64,000 nt of DNA from Laccaria trichodermophora (taxonomy: Eukaryota; Basidiomycota; Agaricomycetes; Agaricales; Hydnangiaceae), in assembly GCA_018417955.1 (NCBI GenBank), contig JACTVC010000007.1, positions 1,364,001-1,428,000 on the forward strand, read 5' to 3'. Positions 23,869 through 33,254 of this stretch are shown one piece after another. Each line of letters opens with the position of its first letter. Position 1 is the first letter of the stretch. The position numbers were made by a program, and so were the translations under genes. Below the pieces are notes generated by a model. That model did not search any database, was not told the origin of the DNA, and worked only from the letters and a program-made list of their open reading frames with translations.

Positions 23869-24423
23869 CTACTTGAACCCTGGTCCATCCCTTTTGTCCC
23901 TCCCCTTCCCTTTGTCTGGGATCTCCTCTGGGATGAATGGTCGTAGTGCTTCTAAAGTAGCGTCCATTGCTGCAACCAGATCACAGTCTGAATCAATTTG
24001 TTCATGCAACCGGTCTTTCTCCCTCCTCAAGGTGGCCAAAACATACCGATAATGGCTCATTGTTGCTATGCTGTCAGGCATGCAAACTCCTAATCGAAGG
24101 GTCAGATGAAGCCTCAGGGTCCATAGCTCTTTCCCACACTTTGCCAATTGCCTGAACGACCTCGGCTACCACGCCTGTGCGATCACCAATGCTGTCATCA
24201 GACACAACCTTGATATCGTACTTGCGACATAAACCCCTTGCACATGGGGAGTTTGGATCCAAGTCCAACAATTCGGTCGAAGGTGGTGGGCGTGGTGTTG
24301 TCCTCTCTTGAGTGTAGAGAAAGACAGGGGCCAGGCCGAAAACGAGGGCATCACCTGGCCGAGTTGGCAGAAGGGCAGCTCTTCCTTGGGCCTGCAGTTG
24401 CAATTTGCACTAGTGGCTACCAC
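23869..24423 (-). pseudogene. Truncated paralogue of the F-x-F repeat protein (41282-42779)
   Basis: The minus strand encodes LDLDPNSPCARGLCRKYDIK, IGKVWERAMDPEASSDPSIR and then, in another frame, MSHYRYVLATLRREKDRLHE followed by QIDSDCDLVAAMDATLEALR and PF. These align with the C-terminal 170 residues of the gene at 41282 (QLDSNSRRARGLYRNFDL, KVWERVTDPDPSPDPVLR, TSHYRYILTRMRRDKERL). About 45 residues are missing at the frame change (about 24080). The F-x-F repeat half is absent. Confidence 0.7.
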
Positions 24424-25336
24424 TATTTATGATTAATCTATGACAACTGTCCTACAGCCATTCTGTTTAATGTCATAGGTTTTTATGAAAGAGATTTCAT
24501 TAGAGTCTCTAGCACTTTCATTAGGAGATTTCATTAAGGTCTCTGGCACTTTTTCATTAGTGTCTCTGGCACTTTCATTCCCTTTTCATTAGGATATTTC
24601 ATTAGGGTCTCTGATGCTTTCATTCCCTTTTCATTAGGGTCTCTGGCGCTTTCATTCCCTTTTCATTAGGATATTTCATTAGGGTCTCTGATGCTTTCAC
24701 TCCCTTTTCATTAGGGTCTCTGGCGCTTTCATTCCCTTTTCATTAGGATATTTCATATTTCCCTCTGGCGCTTTCATTACTATTTCTTAGAATTTTCATT
24801 AGGAGATTTCATTAGGCTCTTCATTCCCTTTTCATTAGGATATTTCATTAGGGTCTCTGGGACTTTCATTCCCTTTTCATTAGAACATTTCATTATGCCC
24901 TCTGGCAATTTCATTACTATTTCTTAGAATTTTCATTAGGATATTTCATTAGGGTCTCTGGCACTTTCATTACCTTTTCATTAGGCTCTGGCACTTTCAT
25001 TACTATTTCATTAGGCTCTCACCTCCTTTCATTACTATTTCTTTAAATTTCTCATAAGGATATTTCATTAGGCTTTGGCTCTTTCATTACTATTTCTTAG
25101 ATTTCTCATTAGGATATTTCATTAGGTCTTTGATGTTTTCATTACCATTTCTCTGATTTTTCATTAGAAGGATGATCATATATATCACATGGGTTGTTGG
25201 GAGGCCAATCACATGACCAATTTCCTAAAATGGTCAAAAAGTGAAAGTTGTAGCCCTGCACTGTAGCTTCCAGAATCTGTTTGGATTATGTTCTAGAGTG
25301 CTCCCTGTGTGGAGATATGAGGTTAAACATTTTTCT

Positions 25337-26948
25337 GAGGTCTTTACCATCCCCCATGAGTTCCGGCGGAATCTGGCGGATTCCAAGCGGAATGTCGGAA
25401 TTCCATGGAATTCCAACGGAAACTAGTTGGCTGGAGCCTCAGCCATTCTGGTTTCCAATTCCATGGAAATTCCAATGGAATCCGACAGAATCCGGTGGAA
25501 ATGGTCGGAATCCGGGAGCCTCCTGGAACAGTTTCCATTGGAATCCATTGGAATTCCAACCAGATTCCATGGAATTCCAACCAGATTCCATGGAATTCCA
25601 ATGGAAAGTATATTCCATTCAAATTCCAACAGATTCTGAGAGATTCCAATGGATTCCAATATTTGTTGTTGTTATTATAATATATAAAAAAAGAAGTGGA
25701 TGCATAAGGATTGAACTCTAGCCTCGGGGAAGGTCACGTGAAGTCCAAGCAGCAACATTTCCGCTACACCATATGGCCATTAAAATGCTAGTAACATTTA
25801 TTCCATACAACCCACCCTCACAGCCACCTTCCTAAACGAGTCGCGGCGTTTGCCGGCGTCACCATCAGCATTTCCGTTTTGCTGTCAACCACAACCACAA
25901 CCTGAACCACAACCACCACCTGAACCACAACCACCACCACCGTCACCGCGACCAGCTCGGTCACCGCCGACCACGCCCACACCAGCGGACAACGACGACG
26001 ACGATGGACAACGACACGACGACACGACGACGACGACGGACGACGACACGTCAGCGACGACGAGGCCGGCCACACGACGACGGACGACGACACGTCAACG
26101 CACGACGAGGACGACGACACGTCAACGGACGACGACGAGCCCCCTCCCTTTTCCCTCCCCCCTTCCTATTCCCTCCTCCTTCCTATTCCCTCCCCATTCC
26201 TTTTCCCTCCCCCTTCCTTTGTCCTCCCCCTTCCCTGTCCCTCCCCTCCCTCTTCCCTCTCCCTTCCCTTTTCCCTCCCCCTTCCCTTTTCCATCCCCCT
26301 TCCCTTTTCCCTTCCCCTTCCCTTGTCAATCCCCTATTTCTTTTGCCCCCCCCCTTTCTTTTCCCTTTTCCCTTCCCCCCTTTCTTTTCCCTTTTCCCTT
26401 CCCCCCTTCCTTTTCCCTTTTCCCTTCCCCCCTTCCTTTTCCCTTTTCCCTTCCCCCTTCCCTCCTCATTTCCTGCCCCTTCCTTGCCCATCCCCTCCCT
26501 CTCTAGTATACACTGTATGTAGTTAAATATATTTTGTATTATAATTGAAATACATCATTATTTGATCTAAATCACTTGTGAATTTGTGAATTTTATAAGG
26601 AGGTTTGAATTTCTGACTTCAATAAATACAGCTCAAGTCACCTGACCTCTACCTCAGTTCTGATCAGCACTAATCAGTCTTCTGGAATTCAATTCAGATT
26701 CTGGTGGAATCCATTGGAACTCCATTCAGAATCCAGTGGAATCCATTGGAATTCCATTCAGAATCTGGTGGAATCCATTGGAATTCCATTCAGAATCCGG
26801 CGGAATCCATTGGAATTCCATTCAGAATCCGGCGGAATCCACTGGAATTTGAGATTCCTACCATTCCGGCGGACTCCGGATGGAATTCCGACATTCTATG
26901 GGAGTCCGTCGGAGTCCGCCGGAACTCATGGGGGAGGGTAAAGTACTG
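25337..26948 (-). mobile_element. 1.6-kb hAT-like MITE, copy 1, target duplication ATTTTTCT
   Basis: The left end is GAGGTCTTTACCATCCCCCA and the inverted right end is CAGTACTTTACCCTCCCCCA; both continue TGAGTTCCGGCGGA. The 8-bp repeat ATTTTTCT flanks it (25329-25336, 26949-26956), and removing the element restores the GTTGTAGCCCT module as seen at 18700-18960. Interior (minus-strand order): AT-rich part, polypurine tract (26140-26510), GTC-rich part, tRNA-like module. GGAATTCC repeats lie inside both ends. No protein is encoded. Confidence 0.92.
25686..25775 (-). promoter_or_regulatory. tRNA-like Pol III module in MITE copy 1
   Basis: Minus-strand A-box TGGTGTAGCGG (25771-25761) is a full consensus match, B-box GTTCAATCC (25716-25708) is a full match, and the T run TTCTTTTTTT (25694-25685) follows. 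It reads towards the element's left end. Confidence 0.65.
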
Positions 26949-27606
26949 ATTTTTCTCACCACTGGCTTTTTTCAACCTTTCTGCGTTTTTCTCCATGAAA
27001 ACAAGACCAAACAAAATAATTTCAACACATTTAGGAAGCTAAGAGAAGGGGCTACAATTATGGTCTTGTGGGAAATTTGACCCAAAAAGGAAGGTGTATA
27101 CCCTAAAAGGGAAACTGACAATGACAGACTACAATATTTACTGATAGACTACAAAAGACCACAAAAGTCAGACTTAGACTACAAAGTTTACTCATGTGCA
27201 CATTTTAAAGATTTTTGTTTACATATTTTGTCTAGGACATCCACTAGAAAAGCTTGTAGTGTCCGCTTTTTTAGACTACAAAATTTTGTAGTGTCCACTT
27301 TTTTAGACTACAAGTCTGCTTGTTTGACATACTTTCTGGTGTCCTTGACTATGGTTCATGAGGATATGGTTGAGGGATTGAAATGACTTTGCATATTGTC
27401 TTGTTGCATCATGAGCTTTTGCCATCATGCCCAAGTTGTCTTTCACATCAGGAGAGGCTATTCTTTGCTTTCATATGGATAGCTACTCTTCTATTTCTGA
27501 AGGCAACAGCACTGTGTGGATGGGGTGATTGGTCTTTGGAGGTGTTCTTACATTCAACACCAAAGTCACACCATGATGTACAAGGTTTGCAAAATTCAAG
27601 GTTGCT

Positions 27607-28550
27607 AAATCCTGAATGAAGATTGACATACCCCTAGTATGCGGGAGTATTCCGCATTTGCGGTCCGAAAACAAGATATCGATGCAAGTGCCCTTCTCCC
27701 CCTGGCGGTTGATACACCCGTGACCCTTTCACAACATCTTTTGGCACTCGAATAAATTACCCAGTTTAATCGGGATCAAGATATGGCTAGCCGTTCTCTT
27801 ACTGAGAAAATTGCAAGTCTGGAATCTGCCGTTTGGTTTCAGGAAGAAAAGATCAATGGAGAGACTGGCCAGATGGACCGTATTGAAGAATCTGCCCACA
27901 TGCGTTGGAAGGAAACACAAGAGCATTTGCAGTCCATCCGAAGTGATTACCAGAGACTGGAAGCCGAGGTGAGGGAAGCCGTCAAGACACTGGAGAACAA
28001 ATGGGAGACTACGCCAGCTGCGTTACAAGAGTGTCTCACCCAGGCCTTCGAGAAACTTGCAAGCCGCATTGAAACTGCTGAGCTAACACTCCAAGACCTC
28101 ACCAAATCAGTCACCACGGTTTCAGAGCTCAACCTGAGGCTCGGTGCCCACCAATCAAGTCTGGAATCACTCATTATCCAGTTCCTCAGCAACAAGGAGA
28201 AGAAGCACGTTGGCATCAATACTGATTGCTTAGTCTCACCCGACCTCAGTCAGGAAACCCAGCAGGTAAAAGTCTCCCTGACCCCAGGCATTGTTCTGCC
28301 AAACCCAGTTCCAACTGATCATGCGCAAGTCTCTCTGACCCCAGCTGTCATTTTGCCTCCAACCATTCAGGCTCCAGCATCTGAGAGCCCAGCAGTCATT
28401 CTGTTGGCGCCAAACCCAGTTCCTCCAACCCAGGCAAGTTCGCCCAGTCCTTACGACACTACAGCCCAGTTTCGTTTTCACTTGGGTTTTTTTTGCCAAG
28501 TTGCTCAAACATTACCTCGGCTTTTCTTTGCCAGTCATGGTCCAGTCTTC
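27607..28550 (+). pseudogene. Coiled-coil gene remnant, paralogue of the last exon of the 33255-36592 gene
   Basis: An open plus frame (REYSAFAVRKQDIDASALLP..., a TAA, ITQFNRDQD, then from Met 27783 ASRSLTEKIASLESAVWFQE...) aligns with the coiled-coil exon at 33255-34342. Matching blocks include TPAALQECLTQAFEKLASRI against TPAALQEQVKKSMAELMN and the P/S/V-rich repeats. The tail NPVPPTQASSPSPYDTTAQ corresponds to the RGRSPSPFTVG region of the paralogue. The frame then runs into the MITE at 28551, so the apparent C-terminus (LLDSRTPVGF...) is transposon sequence. Heptad-like spacing predicts a coiled coil. Upstream exons are missing. Confidence 0.6.
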
Positions 28551-29259
28551 CAGTACTTATCACTCCCCCACCTATTCCTACTGGACTCCAGGACTCCAGT
28601 AAGATTCCTACTGGATTCCAGGACTCCAGTAGGATTCCCACTGGATTTCAACAATTCTTCCAAAAAAGGCAATTTCCACCTATTGGACTCCAACTGGACT
28701 CCTACTGGACTCCTACTGGACTCCTACTGGACTCCAACTGAACTTAGACAAAAAAAATCCAAACCTTCAGTTGGATTCCTACTGGATTCCTACTGGACTC
28801 CTACTGGAGTATCATGCATTCTATCAATTTTTGATTAAGTCAGTCAGATCTTTTAACACCTCAATTTCATACCAAACTTCCATTTAAACATAGATATTAT
28901 ATTGATGACTATATACACAAATATATACAAAAGTATTTAATAATCTAATGTGGTCAGGGTGGGGGAGGGAGGAAGTGGTGGGAAATGATGAGGGGGGGGA
29001 GAGTGAGGGAGGGGGGAGGCAGGGGAAGGGAGGGTGAGAGAAGGGAAGGGAGGAGAAGGGAGGGGGAGACAGGGTGAGGGAGAGGGAGGGGAAGGGAGGT
29101 GGGAGTGATGGAAGAGAAGTGGAGTGATGGAGGGGGAGGGAGAGGGAGGGGAAGGGAGGTGGGAGTGATGGAGGGGGAGGGGGGGGAGGACAGAGAGTAG
29201 ACAGGGAGGGTTTGAGGGGGAGGGAGTGAAAGGAGCTCATCATGAGGGAGCGCTCGTCA

Positions 29260-29630
29260 TCCGTGGGCATGGGTGGGCTGCTTTTCGTGGGCGGTGGTCG
29301 TCGTTTGGGGGCACTGGATGTTTTTCGTGGGCGGCAGCTGTCGTTGGTGGGCGTTGGGTGTTTTTCGTAGGCGGCGGCGGTCGTCGTCTGTGGGCGCTGG
29401 GCGTTTTTCGTAGGCAGTGGCGGTCGTCATTTGTGGGCGCTGGGTATTTGTCGTGGGCGGCGGCGGTCGTTTATGGGCGCTGGGTGTTTTTCGTAGGTGG
29501 CGGTCGTCGTTTGTGGGCGCAGGGCATTTTTCGTGGGTGGCGGTCGTCGTTTGTGGGCTGGTGGGTGTTCTTCGTGGGTGGTGGGTGTTTTTTGTGGGCG
29601 GAGGGTGTCATTTGTAGGTTTTTCGTGGAC
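29260..29630. repeat. GTGGGCG minisatellite
   Basis: Units of about 40-60 bases built from TTTTCGTGGGCGG, GTCGTCGTTTGTGGGCGC and TGGGTGTTTTTCGT. It is the same sequence family as 1-470 and, inverted, 9280-9880. Confidence 0.75.
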
Positions 29631-30091
29631 TAGCAGAAAAAAAAAACGACGACGAACGACGAATTTCGGTTCGTCGTTCGTCGTCTGGTGCCACGTCACT
29701 GACGTGGCACCTGGTTTATGTGAGAAATAAAGGGGGGAGAGGGTAGCGAGCTCACCTGAGCTCGCCGTCGGCGCCTCTGTCCATTCGCGTGTGCTGGCAT
29801 TTGGCGTCGTTGGGTGGGCGTTGTTCTCGTTCCTTCGCATCTTTGCAGCTGCTGGGGGGTCGTCGTGGCTTTGCGGAGTGTGCGTTGGCGGGCGTGGTGT
29901 GTGTCAATGGGTGGTGGAAGCAGTGGGTGGTGTGCGGTGGTTGTCGATGCGTTGTCGATGGTGGTGGTTGCGAGGAAGAGTGGGTCGAGGGTTTGTGGAG
30001 AATTTCCACGAACGGAATTTGCCGACGTTCGTTCTGGGAAAGCAGCCGAGCTGTAGGTATGTGTAGGTTAAAGTACATACCTATAATAAAG

Positions 30092-30186
30092 CCTTCGTGG
30101 TCTAGGTGTTCGAGCGCTTCCCTTAATTGTGGCACCTTGATGCTAAGGTCGAGCGTTCGATTTCCGATGTTGCACTTTTATTTTTA
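30092..30186 (+). promoter_or_regulatory. tRNA-like Pol III module in the 28551 MITE
   Basis: A-box TGGTCTAGGTG (30099-30109) is a full consensus match. The region GTTCGAGCGCTTC and the near-consensus B-box GTTCGATTT (30155-30163) look tRNA-derived, and TTTTATTTTT follows. It reads towards the right end of the MITE, as in the other families. Confidence 0.6.
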
Positions 30187-30518
30187 TATTATATTAATAA
30201 CAATAACAGTGACAAACTGTGGTCCTACTGGACTCCTGGTACTCGGAAATTCCTACTGGATTCCTAGTGGACTCCTACTGGACTCCTACTGGACTCCTTG
30301 TACTGGACTCCACTATACCCATTCCTTAGGAATCCTTAATTCCTTGTGATTTGGGATCATTCCAGTAGGAATCTACTAGGACTCCAGTAGGACTGAGATG
30401 CAAAATTTGTATGGTGTTCAGGCAATATGAAATTGGCTGGAGTCCTAGTAGAATCCAGTAGGAGTCCGGGAATCCAGTAGGAGTCCAGTAGGAATAGGTG
30501 GGGGAGTGTAAAGAGCTC

Positions 30519-31420
30519 CATTTTCGTACAACTCAAACTGTTCTTCAACTCCTTGGACCTGCTGCAAAGAAGCACCCAAAATGTCCATCATATCTTTGAG
30601 CCCGTATTGTCCAGCTAAATCATGCCAGCTTTGCCACTGTACCAGGTATAGGTTGTTGAACTTGTCCATGAAGACGGTCATGGTATTTTCGCATCTGCAA
30701 CAAGTATGTTAGTGTACTGTCACTGTAATGAACTGAGACAATTACAGTATTCTTTATAATTACAGTAGCCCTGGCAACGTAATTAGGCTCCCAGTGTCAT
30801 TGAATCCATGATAATCGTATTGAGGGATGATGTCAAGTTATTAAATGATCTATGAATTTGAACCTGGACTAACACATCACAATAACGTAGGCAGGTGAAT
30901 CATCCATTTTCTTGTAGTAAGTTGTTGCCCAGTCAATGCCAATATCCATCCATCAGGCCAAGTGGGGGTGTTCTCTCCCAAGTTGCTCCCATGCTGTCAT
31001 GAACATTTCAAATGCAGGAATTGCGCCCGATAAAATGGGAGTGCTCTCTTTGGACATGATTTTCTGCACTTGATGGGGTACCTAAGAAAAAGACTTAGCC
31101 TCGAACAGGTATCAATATTAGAGACATACACCCAGTATGATCTCAAAATCCTGGAGTACAGTCCATTCCATATCAGTAAGTTTAAGTTTTGCAAGCTCTC
31201 TATTGACAGGCAAAGAAAGAAAATACTTGATGGCCTATTTTTATAAGTATACACTGATAGAATGATGAGTTCAAACATACTGGATGTAGATTACGAAACC
31301 GATTAATCATAAAGTAAAGAGAGTCCCACTGAACCTTCATGTCACATATAAGTTGTGCCTGCTTAACCTGTATAGTCATGGTCAGATCCCCAGTTGACTT
31401 GAACCACCCTTTCTTGTTTC
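30519..31420 (-). pseudogene. hAT transposase, C-terminal half, interrupted
   Basis: Minus-strand exons: GWFKSTGDLTMTIQVKQAQL, MKVQWDSLYFMINRFRNLHP, KLKLTDMEWTVLQDFEIILG, an intron, VQKIMSKESTPILSGAIPAF, WEQLGREHPHL, WMDIGIDWATTYYKKMDDSP, then (30681 onward) QYGLKDMMDILGASLQQVQG and VEEQFELYENGAL. These match the agaricomycete hAT transposase order, (T/V)RWDSVYxMINRxRxxxP and MSKESTPVLSGAIPAFExF. The N-terminal zinc finger and first catalytic part are missing, stops occur between blocks, and the MITE at 30518 removes the hATC dimerisation end. Confidence 0.72.
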
Positions 31421-31439
31421 CATTGATAAGCGTGCGCTT

Positions 31440-32860
31440 GTTCTACACATGTGGATTCTGCATTCCACATATTTTCATGCCCATGTGAATATTGCGCACA
31501 CATGTCTCCTGCAGGTCTATTCATTTTCACAACCTTCGGATGCCTTCCACATCATCAGGCTTTGAATGTTCTGCACACACTTCCAACATCTCCAAAGATT
31601 CCACCATGTGTTCACACATCACATGCAAATGCACTTCCAAATATTTGGTACTATCTACACACGGACTACAACACATTTGTAAAACCTTTGCGCATCTGCT
31701 CACATGTGTTCCCTCATGTTCCGAATGTCCTAGGCACACTATGACACATCCTTGAATTCTTTCCTGCACACTCCAATAATTATCTGTCAATTTTCTGTTC
31801 ACATTCCGATATCTGTTTGAAGCCCTGCAAGAGCTGATCCAGACAAGATCACCTGTCCCTTGACCTGTTTTGTATGATGTCATTGCATGTTCGTGCCTTC
31901 TGATTATTTCTTGTTCAGCACTTCATCGTAACCTTTGCTATCATCTTGCACGCCGTGTGCACTTGTATTATTCACATCACCACTTATCTGAAACTTATCA
32001 CCTTCACAAACATTTCCAACCACTCTCTTACTTCACTCTCTCCTTCAGACACATTCTCCTTTATTAGGGGTTGTGTCTACTCTACTTCACTCACTTTGAG
32101 AAGACCGAAGGACCTCAGTCTCACACTTTCAGAGCCACTCAGCAATGCTAACCTATCCCAAAGCTTTTGTTTTTGTTTTGTTTTGTGTTTCACATCATGC
32201 TGACACATCCACCACATTGCAGACGCATCACCATCCTCTATTACTTCTGCCAGGTGGTCACATCATCAGGGCAGTTAGTAGGAATCACCCACCAACACTG
32301 AGAGCCCCGCACATACAAACAGGCCATAGTTGATGGTGCCTGCTGATGGGCCGATAAGAGACAATAACCTGGTGTTGATGAATTGGCCGATGTCATCCCC
32401 ACTGTTGAGGTAGTGAAGGGTCGGCCAGCAACGTAAATTTAGCACAGCTGGATCAGCAGGAAGTAAGCCCAGAGAGAAGTAGGTGGTATATCGGCTGATG
32501 GATGATAGCTATGTAAGGTTGGCTGACAGTTTTGAATGTTCCTGGGTTCATGATCGGCTGAGAGCCTTAAATTCTGATTTGAGGGGTCAGCTGTTGGGAT
32601 TCACATTATTGTAGCTATGGTTCGGCTGATTAGTCAAGCAAATGGATACAGCTACCCAGTCGGCCGACGAAACTGGACAATTCATAAACTCTGGATCAGC
32701 CAACTTTTTACCCCTTTTCTAGATGGATCGGTATCTGTTTTCCCCTTCGCTTTTATTTTAGGCAGCCGAGCATGGTTGCTTGAGCCAGACCCGGTCGTTC
32801 CTGCTCGGTCAATATTTCTACCATGTTATCTTTATACTTGTCCAAGACAACATCGGTCGG
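31440..32860. other. No recognisable gene
   Basis: 31444-31780 is rich in CACATGT/ACACAT motifs. 32340-32800 is rich in CGGCTGA/CGGCCGA motifs. No credible exon structure or terminal repeats were found. Frames on both strands are short. Confidence 0.4.
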
Positions 32861-32861
32861 T

Positions 32862-32925
32862 ATATTTTACAGCAGCCGATGGTCAGGACCGGGGTTCAAG
32901 TCCCAAAGGTGATATCTCGTTTCTA
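32862..32925 (+). ncRNA. tRNA-derived SINE-like unit, copy 2 (partial)
   Basis: CAGCAGCCGATGGTCAGG (from 32870), B-box GTTCAAGTC (32894-32902) and AAGGTGATATC match the copy at 23565-23662. The A-box half is different (GGTCGGTATATTTTA). Confidence 0.45.
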
Positions 32926-33254
32926 AATTGATAATTTTTGAACACAATCCGGCCTTTCGAACATACTACCGCGAAGCACATTGTGGCGCAGTTGACCCGG
33001 CCAAGGTAAAGCACTTCGGCAGAGTTTCTTGAATGTCCCCCTCTAGCTTACCCCTCAGATTAGTTTTATTTCTTCAAGATTGCAGTACTTCTTTTTCTCT
33101 TTTACAAAGAACATGACACAAAAAAACCTTTATATTGACAAGAAGTTACAAGATAAGAACAGGCAGTACAAAATATGGAGTATGATTATTGCGGGTCTTC
33201 ATTAGTGGGAGTCGTAGGATGATCATCTACTGGTATTTAGATGTTGAATCATTA

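Larger units (their letters stand above)
24430..27490 (+). mobile_element. Foldback-element remnant interrupted by a MITE
   Basis: 24480-25150 is a tandem array of TTTCATTAGGATATTTCATTAGG / GTCTCTGGCACTTTCATTCCC-type units. 25190-25336 plus 26957-27110 together make the GTTGTAGCCCT module. 27120-27330 is the TAGTGTCCGCTTTTT minisatellite, and 27330-27490 resembles the inner arm of the palindrome at 36896. The order equals one arm of that palindrome; the other arm is missing. Confidence 0.7.
28551..30518 (+). mobile_element. 2-kb MITE with GGACTCC subterminal repeats
   Basis: The left end CAGTACTTATCACTCCCCCA and inverted right end GAGCTCTTTACACTCCCCCA both continue CCTATTCCTACTGGACTCC. Interior: AT-rich part, polypurine tract (28960-29240), GTGGGCG minisatellite (29260-29630), ACGACGAACG, a GC-rich part and a tRNA-like module (30092-30186). 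The flanks do not share a clear 8-bp repeat (CAGTCTTC against CATTTTCG). The left flank belongs to a coiled-coil gene and the right flank to a hAT transposase, so recombination between two copies is possible. Confidence 0.75.

Noticed and set aside
25686..25775. Functional tRNA genes at the A/B-box modules
   Set aside because: Acceptor and anticodon stems do not pair convincingly and the modules sit at fixed positions in MITEs, so they are annotated as Pol III promoter-like, not as tRNAs.
25850..26522. Proline/phenylalanine-rich frames of 170-330 codons (also 55005-56023 and 12030-12552)
   Set aside because: They translate the polypyrimidine tracts of the MITEs. All frames are open, and length varies with the repeat, not with coding constraint.
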